DNA from: Acidobacteriota bacterium
Lineage (GTDB): Bacteria > Acidobacteriota > Blastocatellia > Pyrinomonadales > Pyrinomonadaceae
Direction of reading: 5' to 3'
Assembly: GCA_019239425.1 (NCBI GenBank)
Contig: JAFAZX010000040.1
Coordinates: 1 to 46,218 of the forward strand
DNA: 46,218 nucleotides
The notes below the pieces were generated by a model. It did no database searches. It worked only from the letters and a program-made list of their open reading frames with translations, and was not told the DNA's origin. This document shows positions 9,216 to 18,200 of this stretch, piece after piece. The position numbers and the translations under genes were made by a program. Each line of letters begins with the position of its first letter. Position 1 is the first letter of the stretch.

Positions 9216-9932
9216 TCAAGCCCCGCCGAAGAGGCGTTCGTACTCGCCGCGGACGCGCTCGTAGCACTCGCAGGCGAGTTTCTCCATGCCGGCGCGGTCG
9301 ATGATGCGAATCTGGCCGCGCGTGTATTCGATGAGGCCCTCGGCGCGGAGCTTGCCCGCGATCTCGGTCACGCCGGGGCGGCGCACGCCGAGCATCGCCG
9401 CTAAGTATTCGTGCGTCAGATTCACCTCGTTCGAGCCGACGCCGTCGCTCGACATCAGCAGCCAGCGGCACGCACGCGCCTCGACGCGATGTAGGGCGTT
9501 GCAGGCCGCCGACTGCGAGCCGACGATGACGACGGTGTGGACGTAGCGGTTGAAGATCTTCCGCACGTCGGGGCTGCGCTCGTAGAGGTCGCGGACGTGT
9601 TGGGCGCGGACACGCACGGCCTCGCCGGGAATCTGTGTGAAGGTCGGCATCGTCGTCTGTCCCGCGTTGAGGACGACGGGGATGCCCGACATGCCTTCGC
9701 GGCCGATGCTGCCCGACTCGACGGTCGCGCCGTCCTCCATCGTCGTCACCATCGAGAGCAGACAGGTCAGGGGGAAGTAGACGTCCTTGATCGGCTCGTC
9801 GGGGAAGATGACCTGGTCGCCGTGGCGGAGCGAGACCACCTCTGCGTGCCGACGCAGCTCTTCGAGTTCCGGCTCCGGCAGCAACGCCAGCAGCCGATTC
9901 ACTGCGAGGCGGTCTCGCGAGTCCGTTGACAT
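9216..9932 (-). CDS. Crp/Fnr-family transcriptional regulator, GREGM type (paralogue 1)
   Basis: A 238-residue regulator with an N-terminal cNMP-binding-like beta-roll (about 15-135: HGDQVIFPDEPIKDVYFPLT, then GSIGREGMSGI) and a C-terminal winged helix (LTHEYLAAMLGVRRPGVTEI; recognition helix about 180-195). It ends with the ACECYERV segment shared with the paralogue at 11718. The Arg-containing phosphate-binding cassette of true cAMP receptors is not visible and no Fnr-type N-terminal cysteine cluster is present, so the signal is unknown. I start at the ATG complement of 9930-9932 because a GGAGGAG ribosome site lies 10 nt upstream; longer in-frame starts lack one. It is divergent from the receiver-like gene at 10063, sharing a 130-nt promoter region. 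Confidence 0.85.
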   Translation of the reverse strand: MSTDSRDRLAVNRLLALLPEPELEELRRHAEVVSLRHGDQVIFPDEPIKDVYFPLTCLLSMVTTMEDGATVESGSIGREGMSGIPVVLNAGQTTMPTFTQIPGEAVRVRAQHVRDLYERSPDVRKIFNRYVHTVVIVGSQSAACNALHRVEARACRWLLMSSDGVGSNEVNLTHEYLAAMLGVRRPGVTEIAGKLRAEGLIEYTRGQIRIIDRAGMEKLACECYERVRGEYERLFGGA

Positions 9933-10062
9933 AGAAAGGTCACTCCTCCAACCGCGCTGTGTACGGGGGTTGACATCCAAACAATGTAGATGTCGTGTAG
10001 ATTATAAGCATAATCTTCCCCCGGCAATAAATATATCTCGTGGCGAACAAAAGGTAAGACCG

Positions 10063-10440
10063 ATGGCGACGATTCTACTGATAGAGGAAGACGACGACGC
10101 GCGGCCCATCATCCGGCACAACCTCGGCCGCGCCGGTTTCGACGTGCTGGTGGCCGTTGACGAGGCGTCCGCGCTCGACTGGCTCAAGGCCGGCGCCGGG
10201 CGCATAGACCTCGTCCTCGTCAACCTCGTCAACAAGACGACCGACGAGTCTTTCGACGCCGCGCGCCGCGTGAAGTCTTCGGGCGCGCTCGACGAAAGGA
10301 CGCCGGTCGTCGTCATCGCCGAGCGGTACGGCGACGGCCTCGAAGGCACGGACGTGCGCGCCGCCGAAGGCGAGTGGGTAACCTACATGGAAGACTCCCG
10401 GCAACTTCACGAACTGCTCGAACGCCTTACGGACAAGTAA
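10063..10440 (+). CDS. Degenerate receiver-domain protein (no phospho-acceptor Asp)
   Basis: A 125-residue single-domain protein with the fold pattern of a response-regulator receiver. It has ATILLIEEDDDARPIIRHN with the acidic pocket, then IDLVLVNLVNKTT where the acceptor Asp is expected, then TPVVVIAERYG. Asn54 stands at the acceptor position, and the conserved Lys of the usual KP turn is replaced in WVTYMEDS. Phosphotransfer as in classical receivers is therefore unlikely. Such pseudo-receivers usually work by protein-protein contact. It is divergent from the Crp-type gene upstream and followed by a 407-nt non-coding region and then a canonical receiver. The ribosome site AAGGTAAG is weak. 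Confidence 0.75.
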   Translation: MATILLIEEDDDARPIIRHNLGRAGFDVLVAVDEASALDWLKAGAGRIDLVLVNLVNKTTDESFDAARRVKSSGALDERTPVVVIAERYGDGLEGTDVRAAEGEWVTYMEDSRQLHELLERLTDK

Positions 10441-10847
10441 AACTGTTGGCCTTTAGCTGCCGGTTTCGGCGATTCCCTTCCTGCCTCATCCATTTCTAAA
10501 CGCCCAAAGCTCACAACCTACGGCTAAAAACCAATAGCTCGTAGGGATTTCCCCTATCACACTTACCCATCTTCCTAATAGCCGCAAAGGTACGGACGTG
10601 TGAGACTCTCCAAGTCCAGAGGTTGAAGGGGCGTCCCGTCTCTGCATAGCCGGAGACGGGAGCAGACTTTTCAAGCGGGGTTCGCGCCGGCGGCAGTTTT
10701 CACGACCGCCATTGAAAGAGCGCGAACCCCGCCGAGCGCGAGGTGTGTGCCGACCGCGCCAAGACCGAAGGACGCCTCCCCATCCCCAACTAACTGGAAC
10801 GGAGTGCGGCGCACTTCACACCGTTCGTAATCCAGGTGTTGAAAATT
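10441..10847 (+). other. 407-nt non-coding region with a palindrome and two hairpins upstream of a response regulator
   Basis: No convincing gene on either strand. Visible structures: TAGGG-ATTTC-CCCTA at 10542-10556, an operator-like palindrome. A hairpin CCCGTCTC/GAGACGGG is at 10635-10660. A 12-bp stem GCGGGGTTCGCG/CGCGAACCCCGC is at 10675-10686 and 10721-10732, closing an internal GGCGG/CCGCC pairing. These look like leader or attenuator structures for the operon beginning at 10848, but no known riboswitch core was recognised. Confidence 0.45.
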
Positions 10848-11282
10848 ATGTCGGCCCTACTTGTGTCAGACGCGCACGCGCAAGGGCGTGCGTACAGGGC
10901 GAAGGTGCTCGTGGCCGAAGACCACGAGGACACGCGGTATCTGCTGCGCACGCTGCTGGAGAGGCGCGGGCTGTCGGTCGTCGAGGCCGGCGACGGCTTC
11001 GAGGCGGTGGACGCGGCCGAGCGGGAGCGCCCCGACCTGATTCTGATGGACGGCGGGCTTCCGCTGCTCGACGGCGTCGCGGTCACGCGGCGGCTGCGCG
11101 GCTTGCCCGGGCTGAAGCGCGTTCCCATCGTCTTCCTCTCGGGGCACGCGGGGCCGCAGGCGCAGACGGCCGCGCTCGACGCGGGCTGCGACGAGTACGT
11201 CGTCAAGCCCTTCGACGCGGCGCGGCTCGACAAGGTCTTGAAACGGCACCTCCACGGACAGGGGGGATTTAAAGACTCATGA
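10848..11282 (+). CDS. Single-domain response regulator (CheY-like)
   Basis: A 144-residue receiver protein with all classical residues: acidic pair in VLVAEDHEDTR, acceptor Asp68 in LILMDGGLP, Ser/Thr in FLSGH, and Lys120 in YVVKPF. There is no output domain, so it probably acts by contact with a partner or as a phosphorelay shuttle. I chose the ATG at 10848 because AGGTG lies 9 nt upstream; an in-frame GTG at 10836 lacks a ribosome site. The stop overlaps the start of the next gene by 4 nt (ATGA), so it is translationally coupled to the PYP-like PAS protein. Confidence 0.88.
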   Translation: MSALLVSDAHAQGRAYRAKVLVAEDHEDTRYLLRTLLERRGLSVVEAGDGFEAVDAAERERPDLILMDGGLPLLDGVAVTRRLRGLPGLKRVPIVFLSGHAGPQAQTAALDAGCDEYVVKPFDAARLDKVLKRHLHGQGGFKDS

Positions 11283-11650
11283 CACAGACGGCCGAGAGAA
11301 ACAGCACACTCGAAGGCGGGCCGGGGCAGGGGCTGGCCGGGAAGCTGTTCGGACTCGTCGAGCTCGACTCGGCGGGCACAGTCCTCTACGCGCGCTTTGA
11401 GGGGGAAGGCGTGTCGAACTGCGCGGGGCTTAACTTCTACACGGAGGTCGCGACTTTCCGTAACGTCGGCAAGTTCAAGGACCACCTTGAAAGTTTCAAC
11501 CGGGGGTCGCAGCCCGCGCAGAGTCTACACTTCACCTGCGACTACGAGGACGGCCCCGTCGGCGTCCGCGTGCTGCTCGCGCGCATGCGCGGGCGCGCGG
11601 ACGCCGACGTGACCAAGTCGATTCTCGTCCACATACGGAGGGCACAATGA
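11279..11650 (+). CDS. Small PAS-domain protein resembling photoactive yellow protein but without its chromophore cysteine
   Basis: A 123-residue protein. Residues 23-120 follow the order of photoactive yellow protein (PYP) by eye: an LVELDSAGTVLYARFEGEG start, then GLNFYTEVATFRNVGKFKDH, which parallels [20 protein letters not shown], then FTCDYEDGPVGVRVLLARM and a final VHIRRA like VFVKRV. PYP binds p-coumarate through Cys69; the corresponding residue here is Phe60, so it cannot bind that chromophore in the known way. The only cysteines are at about 48 and in FTCDY. It is likely a PAS sensor or adaptor for the receiver gene that overlaps it by 4 nt. Family assignment is by eye and should be treated as moderate. 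Confidence 0.62.
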   Translation: MTQTAERNSTLEGGPGQGLAGKLFGLVELDSAGTVLYARFEGEGVSNCAGLNFYTEVATFRNVGKFKDHLESFNRGSQPAQSLHFTCDYEDGPVGVRVLLARMRGRADADVTKSILVHIRRAQ

Positions 11651-11717
11651 CCCTCTTGAACGCTCTCCCCAAGAGCAGTGCGTCACCCTCACGCGGGCCA
11701 CGGCCCGGGAGTAGGAC

Positions 11718-12566
11718 ATGGAAAAGCAACTAGGGAACACCAACACATACACTCGCAACCAGGTGCGGGAAGCACAACACGTTTCGACGGCGGCGCCCGG
11801 GGGCAACGGCCAGAGGCCACAGCCCTCGGCTCCGGGCCGCGGCCCGGAGCCGAGGGGCGCGGAGGGCGACTCGTTGAACCTGCTGCTTACCAACAGGCTT
11901 CTGAGCGCACTGCCGGCGGAGGACTTCGCGCGCCTCTTCCCGCACCTCGAACCCGTCTCGCTGGCGGCCGGCGAGTCGCTCTACAAGCTCGACGAGGAGA
12001 TGCGCTTCGCGTACTTCCCCGAGACGGCCGTCGTCTCGCACCTCCACATCCTCTCCGAGGGCGGGATGACCGAGGCGGACATGGTCGGGCGCGAGGGCAT
12101 GACGGGGCTGTCGGCCGTCTTCAACGTGCCGCCGCCCACATACACTTCGGAGGTGGCGCTGGCGGGCAGCGCCCTGCGCGCGCGCGTGGACGTGCTGCGG
12201 CAGGAGTTCGCGCGCGGCGGGGCATTCCAGCAGGTACTCGTCAAGTACGCGGCGGCCCGCATCTCCCTGCTCGCGCGGCGCGCGGTCTGCAACGGCAACC
12301 ACCGCGTCGAGGAGCGGCTCTGCACCTGGCTCCTGATGATGCACGACCGCGCGGGCGACGCGCCCCTGGCGCTGACGCACGAGCGCATCTCGCGCCACCT
12401 CGGCACGCGCCGCGCGGGCGTGACGAGCGCCGCGACGATGCTCCGCGACCGCGGCATCATCGATTACACGCGCGGCCACATCAGCGTCACAGACCGCGCG
12501 GCGCTCGAAGCCGCCGCCTGCGAGTGCTACCCCGCGGTCAGGGAGAGCGCCAACGTCGCGCGCTGA
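11718..12566 (+). CDS. Crp/Fnr-family transcriptional regulator, GREGM type (paralogue 2)
   Basis: A 282-residue regulator with an unusual N-terminal tail of about 50 residues rich in Gly, Pro and Gln. A cNMP-binding-like domain (about 55-180: EADMVGREGMTGLSAVFNVP) and a winged helix (LTHERISRHLGTRRAGVTSA) follow. It shares RVEERLCTWLL, YTRGHISVTDRAALEAAACE and other segments with the regulator at 9216, so they are paralogues. No cAMP phosphate-binding Arg cassette is visible. The ATG at 11718 is preceded by GGGAG. It lies 67 nt after the PYP-like gene, probably in the same transcript as the receiver. It ends beside a family C repeat that separates it from the convergent PilZ-like gene. Confidence 0.85.
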   Translation: MEKQLGNTNTYTRNQVREAQHVSTAAPGGNGQRPQPSAPGRGPEPRGAEGDSLNLLLTNRLLSALPAEDFARLFPHLEPVSLAAGESLYKLDEEMRFAYFPETAVVSHLHILSEGGMTEADMVGREGMTGLSAVFNVPPPTYTSEVALAGSALRARVDVLRQEFARGGAFQQVLVKYAAARISLLARRAVCNGNHRVEERLCTWLLMMHDRAGDAPLALTHERISRHLGTRRAGVTSAATMLRDRGIIDYTRGHISVTDRAALEAAACECYPAVRESANVAR

Positions 12567-12573
12567 GTTCGAA

Positions 12574-12652
12574 AAATTTTCACCACAGAGACACAGGGAC
12601 ACAGCTTGTTGATAGTTAAATCAACCAGGCTGTGTCCCTGTGGTGAAAATTT
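12574..12652. repeat. Palindromic intergenic repeat, family C (copy 2), with unequal arms
   Basis: Left arm 12574-12605 and right arm 12629-12652 pair over AAATTTTCACCACAG and GGGACACAGC, but the left arm holds 8 extra bases (AGACACAG-type unit). The element lies between convergent genes. The arm difference shows unit-length slippage within the repeat. Confidence 0.85.
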
Positions 12653-12661
12653 CTAAAGCCG

Positions 12662-13057
12662 TCAGGCGGCGTCGATGGGGGGCGCGGCCTGCGTCTGCGC
12701 CGAGATGCGGTCGTAGAGGCGGAGCAGGAAGTGTTGGCCGGCGGCCGAGGGCGTGTCGATGCGCAGGCCGTAGAGGCCGCCGCGCTTGATGTGGATGAGC
12801 TTGGCCGTCAAGGGGATGATCCCCTCCTCCGCGATGAGCGACACCCAGAGCAGGTCGCCGGCCGCCGCGACGGGGTCGCCCGGCAGATTCTTCAGCGCCA
12901 TCCCGAGGCAACTGAAGTCCGCGACCTCGGCCGTCCCGAGCATCTCGTGGCGCGTCAAATTGTCCACGGCCGCCATCAGCTTCCGCGGCCCCACCACGCG
13001 CGCCAACCCGCGCCGATCCACCGGCTCGATCCCACGCTCCGCGAAAAAGTCTTCCAT
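12662..13057 (-). CDS. Small protein with PilZ-like features
   Basis: A 131-residue soluble protein. Residues 35-120 look like a divergent PilZ domain: NLTRHEMLGTAEVADFSCLG contains the D-x-S-x-x-G part of the c-di-GMP site, followed by beta-strands (LLWVSLIAEEG, LTAKLIHIKRGG) and an R/F-rich end. The second Arg of the usual RxxxR motif is not clear, so c-di-GMP binding is doubtful. The ATG complement of 13055-13057 has GAGGAGGG upstream. It is convergent with the Crp-type gene and 70 nt from a family A repeat. An unrelated beta-barrel fold is possible. Confidence 0.5.
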   Translation of the reverse strand: MEDFFAERGIEPVDRRGLARVVGPRKLMAAVDNLTRHEMLGTAEVADFSCLGMALKNLPGDPVAAAGDLLWVSLIAEEGIIPLTAKLIHIKRGGLYGLRIDTPSAAGQHFLLRLYDRISAQTQAAPPIDAA

Positions 13058-13127
13058 AAAATACCCGGCCCTCCTCGGATGATGCTTTAGTAAACGGCCA
13101 ATAGGTTCCGGATTCCGCTCCTAAGAA

Positions 13128-13187
13128 GGGTGCTGGGTGCTGGGTGTTGGGGTAAGGCAATTTGTCTTTAGCCCAGCACCCAGCACC
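13128..13187. repeat. Palindromic intergenic repeat, family A (copy 1)
   Basis: GGGTGCTGGGTGCTGGGTGT-type left arm (13128-13152) and right arm (13171-13187) ending in a TTTT run toward the + strand. The M49-like gene stops immediately beside it (13191). Other copies are at 15027, 18588 and 26856. Confidence 0.88.
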
Positions 13188-13190
13188 TTT

Positions 13191-14975
13191 TCATTCCCCG
13201 AGCGCGGCGTACTTGAAGAGGCGGAAGCGGTAGCGCTGGTGCTGGCGGACGTTGGCCGCGACCGCGCCGTGGAGCGACTCGTCCCACTTCGCGTACTCGT
13301 CGATGAAGCGGTCGGCCGCCGCCTTGTCGCCCTCGTACTGCACTTCGAGCACGCGCTTCAGGAGGTCGCCGACCACGCCGCGGTACTTGTCGTAGTTGAT
13401 GCGCAGCAGCTTCGTGTCGCGGTCGAACGTGAGCAGGCCGTGTTCGAGGAAGTAGTTCCACTGCATGAGCTGCATCGTCTGGTACGGCTGGTCGCGGCGC
13501 GGCTTGACGTTCTGCAGGACGCGCAGGACGCCGCCCGCGTAGACCGCGCGCAACTGCTCGTCGGTGTAGTAGCCCTGTCTGCGCAGAGGCTCGGCGACGT
13601 AGAGCGAGACGAGGTCGGCCTTCATCTCTTCGAGCAAGTCCGCGTCGTCCTGCAGGGCCGCGTCGAGGTCTCGGCCGTCCTTCGTCACGTCCACGCCGAG
13701 GTAGTGGCCGACCTCGTGCCAGAGGGTGCGGTAGAAGTTGCCATCCGAGGTCAGCTCCGACTTGTGGCGCGGGTCGACGGCCGCCTCCCACGTCGAGACG
13801 CTGCCGGTCTGGAAGAGCTCGGGCGCGCGCATGATGTTGGCGCGCAGCATGATCGTGCGGCCGTAGCGGCGGCCGAGGTACGCCTCGTTCGGGAGGATGG
13901 TGGCGGTGTTGCCGCCGCGCGACTGCGCGAAGTCGGCGACCACGTCGTACGACCCGACCGAAATCTCCTCGCGGACGTGGCGCTCGAACTTGAAGGGCAG
14001 TATCCCCTGGAGCGCCTGCAAGCCCTTCATCGCCGCGCGCAGGCGTTCGGTCTCCTCGCGGCGGTTGCTCAGGACGTTCAGAGAGTAGAAGGTCTTCACG
14101 CCGTAGAGCGAGTCGTCGTAGGTCTCGTACGACCCGATCTGCGCGTTGAGGTTCTTGAAGTGCCCCGTCACCCACGCGGCGTCGCCCGACTCGTAGTCGT
14201 CCGAGAGCAGGTCGCGCGCCTTGTTGCGCAGGTAGCCCGCGAACTCCAAATCATCCTTCTCGACCGCGTCGGCCGCCTCGTTCAGGAGCGCGTGCGAGCG
14301 CACCATCTCGTCGGCCCACGCGACCGAGTACGGCACGGCGTAGAAGCCCTTCGCGTCCGCGCGCGTCGCCTCCAGTTCATTCCGCAGTCTCGGGTGCAGC
14401 GTGTCGAGCACCGGGTAGCGCCTGAGCGTGCCCAAGTCCCTCTTCAGATTCGCGGCGGTCGCGCGGCGGACGGCCGTGCGCGAGCCGAGAATCTCGTCAC
14501 GCCTGTCGGGGTGCGCGCCCAGGAAGGCCTCGACCTCCTCCTTCTTCGCGCCGTCGTACATGGCCGCGCCCGGCGCCGTCAGCTCGACGGGCAGGAAAGG
14601 CTCGCGCTTGTTTTCGAGCGTCGTCGCAATCGGCCCCTGGAAGAGCCTGTAGAGCGTGAGCAGGTCGCGGTCGTTTCGCTTGGCGAGCTGGGCGTAGGCG
14701 ACCTGCGATTGCGCGTGCCGCTGCTGCTCGTAGACGGACTGGAAGATTTTCCCGACCTCGATGAGCTTCGCCAGGGCTTTGCGCTCGCCCTCGGTCAGTT
14801 GCGAGGTGTCGGGCGCGAGCCGCACCTCGCCGGTCTTCTCAAGGATGGCGCGCGCCTTCTCGTCGGGCCAGTAGCCCGCGGGCGGGCCGCCCGCCGCGGG
14901 ACGGCGCGCCGAGGTCTGTGCCAGAAGGTTCGAGGCGGCCAGCCCCGCCAGCGCGAGCGTAAACAGGATTCTCAA
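13191..14975 (-). CDS. Secreted M49-like zinc metallopeptidase (dipeptidyl-peptidase III-related)
   Basis: A 594-residue protein with an N-terminal signal peptide (MRILFTLALAGLAASNLLAQ). The zinc site is WHEVGHYLGVD (His420, Glu421, His424), with EEMKADLVSLYV about 25 residues later (Glu449/450). That pair of motifs is the pattern of M49 peptidases and their bacterial NUDIX-3-like relatives, whose first motif is HExxxH. Here the motif is the shorter HExxH, as in some bacterial relatives. M49 enzymes release dipeptides from short peptides; export suggests peptide scavenging outside the cytoplasm. It is flanked by family A repeats on both sides and is divergent from the tricorn-type gene, which may share its substrate pool. 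Confidence 0.72.
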   Translation of the reverse strand: MRILFTLALAGLAASNLLAQTSARRPAAGGPPAGYWPDEKARAILEKTGEVRLAPDTSQLTEGERKALAKLIEVGKIFQSVYEQQRHAQSQVAYAQLAKRNDRDLLTLYRLFQGPIATTLENKREPFLPVELTAPGAAMYDGAKKEEVEAFLGAHPDRRDEILGSRTAVRRATAANLKRDLGTLRRYPVLDTLHPRLRNELEATRADAKGFYAVPYSVAWADEMVRSHALLNEAADAVEKDDLEFAGYLRNKARDLLSDDYESGDAAWVTGHFKNLNAQIGSYETYDDSLYGVKTFYSLNVLSNRREETERLRAAMKGLQALQGILPFKFERHVREEISVGSYDVVADFAQSRGGNTATILPNEAYLGRRYGRTIMLRANIMRAPELFQTGSVSTWEAAVDPRHKSELTSDGNFYRTLWHEVGHYLGVDVTKDGRDLDAALQDDADLLEEMKADLVSLYVAEPLRRQGYYTDEQLRAVYAGGVLRVLQNVKPRRDQPYQTMQLMQWNYFLEHGLLTFDRDTKLLRINYDKYRGVVGDLLKRVLEVQYEGDKAAADRFIDEYAKWDESLHGAVAANVRQHQRYRFRLFKYAALGE

Positions 14976-15026
14976 GCTTCACCTCCGGGGATGCTTTAAA
15001 GGGTTGGCTCACACTGTAGCAGACAG

Positions 15027-15112
15027 AGGGTGCTGGGTGTTAGGTGTTGGGTTCTGGGTTGAAGGCAAGTCGCTTTACTCCAACACCCAGAACCCAGAAC
15101 CCAGCACCCTCT
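15027..15112. repeat. Palindromic intergenic repeat, family A (copy 2)
   Basis: Left arm from 15027 (AGGGTGCTGGGTGTTAGGTG and on) and right arm 15081-15110 are nearly perfect complements; the arms are about 30 bp with a short loop. It lies between the divergent M49-like and tricorn-type genes, upstream of the latter's TATAAT. Confidence 0.9.
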
Positions 15113-15143
15113 CCTTATCGAAACCTTTTCGCCCCCGCTCGGG

Positions 15144-15149
15144 TATAAT
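15144..15149 (+). promoter_or_regulatory. Probable -10 element of the tricorn-type protease gene
   Basis: TATAAT in the context CTCGGGTATAATCAATCC, 59 nt before the start codon. No good -35 hexamer is visible at 17 nt, so the call rests on the -10 match in otherwise GC-rich DNA. Confidence 0.4.
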
Positions 15150-15207
15150 CAATCCGAAACTTCCACGCCGAAGCCTTAAACACCTCCGTTTGAAGGAGTC
15201 AGAAGGA

Positions 15208-18200
15208 ATGCACAGGTCTCTCTTATCCGTATTCTTACTGCTGCTCTGCGCGGCGCTGCCCGCCGCCGCACAGCCACAGCGCGAAGACCTCGCGCGGCTG
15301 TTGCGCTACCCGGACATCCACGGCGACACCATCGCCTTCGTCTACGCGGGCGACATCTGGACGGTGCCGGCCGCGGGCGGCACCGCGCGCCGGCTCACTT
15401 CTCACCCGGGCCTCGAGCTCTTCCCGAAGTTCTCGCCCGACGGCCGCTGGATCGCCTTCTCCGGCCAGTACAACGGCACGCGCCAGGTCTTCGTCATCTC
15501 GGTCGACGGCGGCGAGCCGCGCCAGCTCACCTTCTACAACGAGGTGGCCGCGCTGCCCCCGCGCGGCGGCTACGACAACCGCGTCCTGGGTTGGACGCCC
15601 GACGGCAGGAACGTGGTCTTCCGCGCCAACCGCGTCGCGATGAGCGACCGCCTCGGCCGCCCCTACCTCGTGCCCGTCGAAGGCGGCACCGAACAGCCCC
15701 TGCCGATAACAGAGGCGGGCGGCGTCAGCTACTCGCCCGACGGAAGCAAGGTCGCCTTCACGCCCATCTCGAACGAGTTCCGCGGCTGGAAGCGCTACCG
15801 CGGCGGCCAGTCGCCCGACGTTTGGATTTACGATCTGAAGAGCAACACGTCCGAGCAGATCACCACGGGCCACGAACAGGACATGCTGCCCGTCTGGCTC
15901 GGCGACACCATCTACTACCTCTCCGACCGCGAGCGGACGATGAACGTCTACGCCTACGACACGCGTTCGAAGAAGACTCGGAAGGTGACGAACCACACCG
16001 ACTACGACGCCTCCTGGCCTTCCGGCTCGGGCGACGAGCTGGTCTACGAGCAGGGCGGCTACGTCTACCGCCTCGACGCGAAGTCGAACAGGTCGGAGCG
16101 CGTGCCCATCAAGGTCTTCGGCGACTTCCCAGACACCGTGCCCTACTTCGTCAACGTCAAGGAGTTCGTCGAGACCTTCTCCGTCTCGCCGAGCGGCGCG
16201 CGCGCACTCTTCGGCGCGCGCGGCGACATCTACACCGCGCCCGCGAAGGAGGGCGAGGTGCGCAACCTCACCGACTCGCAGGGTGTGAGGGAGTTCGTGC
16301 CCGCGTGGTCGCCCGACGGCCGCTGGGTCTCTTACCTCTCCGACCGCACGGGCGAGTACGAGTATTACGTCCGCCCCTCGGACGGCAGTGGCGCGGAGCG
16401 CCGCGTCTCGACCGACGGCGACGTGTGGCGCTACCCGGCCGTCTGGTCGCCCGACAGCCGCATGCTGGCTTACGGCGACAAGAAGCAGCGACTCCGCATC
16501 GTGGATGTCGCGACGGGCAGGACGACGGACGTCGACCACAGCACGCGCAACGACATCACGACCTACAACTGGGCGCCCGACAGCAGGTGGATCGCCTACG
16601 CGAAGCTCGGCGCGAATCAGTTCTCGGAGATTTGGGTCTACTCGGTCGCGTCGAACAGAACGCAGAAGTTGTCGGGCGGCATGTACAGCGACACAGAGCC
16701 TGTCTTCGACCCGAAGGGGCGTTACCTCTACTTCCTCTCGAACCGAGACTTCAACCTGACCTTCTCGGCCTTCGAGTTCAACTACCTCTACACCAACCCG
16801 ACGCGCGTCTACGTCGGCCTGCTCGCCGCGGACGGCCCCGCGCTCTTCCTGCCGGGCAGCGACGAGGAGCGCTCGAAGACGGGCGAACGCCCGCTCACGC
16901 CGCCGCCCAACCCCGCGCAGGCGCCGCCCGCGCAGGGCGCAAGGCCGCAAGGTACGCCGCAGGGCGGAGGCGCGGCCACGCCGCAGACGACGCCGACGCC
17001 GCAGACGGACGCGGCGGCACAGCCGAGTCAAACACCCGCGACTCAAGCGGGCGGGGCCGTCAACGTTAAGATCGACTTCGAAGGCTTCGAGAATCGCGTC
17101 CGAGCCATCCCCGGCCCGAACAGCAACTACCGACACCTCTCGGCGACGAACGAGGGCGTGCTCTACCTCTCCGGCCCCGGCCGCCTCGCGCTCTACAACA
17201 TCGAGGCTAAGGCCGAGCAGCCCATCATCGAGGGCATACAGGAGTACGACCTCGCCGCCGGCCTCAAGCACATCGTCTTCCAGACGCGCGACGCTTACGG
17301 CATCGCGCCCGTCGCGCCCGGGCAGAAGCCGGACGCCGGCCTGCTCAAGCTCGACGGCCTGACGATGAAGCTCGACCCGAAGGCCGAGTGGGCCGAGATG
17401 TACACGGACGCCTGGCGCACGATGCGCGACTGGTTCTACGACCCGAACATGCACGGCAACGACTGGAAGGCCATCCGCGACAAGTACGGCGCGCTCGTCC
17501 CCTACGTCGCCAACCGCGAGGACTTCGTCTACCTGCTCACCGAGATGGGGAGCGAACTGATGGCCGGCCACGTCTACGCCGAGCGCGGCGACGACCCGCC
17601 GAAGGTCACGCGCGTCGACGGCGGGCTGCTCGGCGCCGAAGTCGTGCCCGACGCCTCGGGCTACTTCCGCATCACGAAAATCTTCCCCGGCGAGAACTGG
17701 CAGGAGTCCTTCCGCTCGCCCCTGACCGAGCCGGGCGTGAAGGCTAAAGTCGGAGACTTCATCCTCGCCGTGGACGGCCGCACGACGCGCGGCGTGAAGA
17801 ACTTCTACGAGCTGTTAGAAGGGAAAGCTTCCCGCGTCGTCACGCTGACCTTGAACGACAGGGCCGACACCGCCGGCTCGCACGACGAGCGCGTGCGCCC
17901 CGTCCGCAGCGAGTCGAATCTGCGCTACCTGGACTGGGTGCAGTCGCGCCGCGCGCTGGTGGAGAGACTCTCGGGCGGGCGCGTCGGCTACATCCACGTG
18001 CCGAACACGGCGGTCGAGGGCAACCGAGAACTCTTCAAAGGCTTCTACCCGCAGGCCAACAAGGACGCGCTCGTCATCGACGACCGCTACAACGGCGGCG
18101 GCTTCATCCCCGACCGCATGATCGAGCTGCTGGAGCGACGCCCGCTCAACTACTGGGTGCGGCGCGGCCTCGACCTGACCTCTTCGCCCGCCTTCGCGCA

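Noticed and set aside
9970..9975. TTGACA as a -35 promoter element for the gene at 10063
   Set aside because: No -10 hexamer at 16-18 nt; nearest AT-rich candidates are over 20 nt away.
10573..10600. A c-di-GMP (GEMM) riboswitch, suggested by AGCCGCAAAGGTACGGACG
   Set aside because: The core motifs and their order do not match the GEMM consensus when read through.
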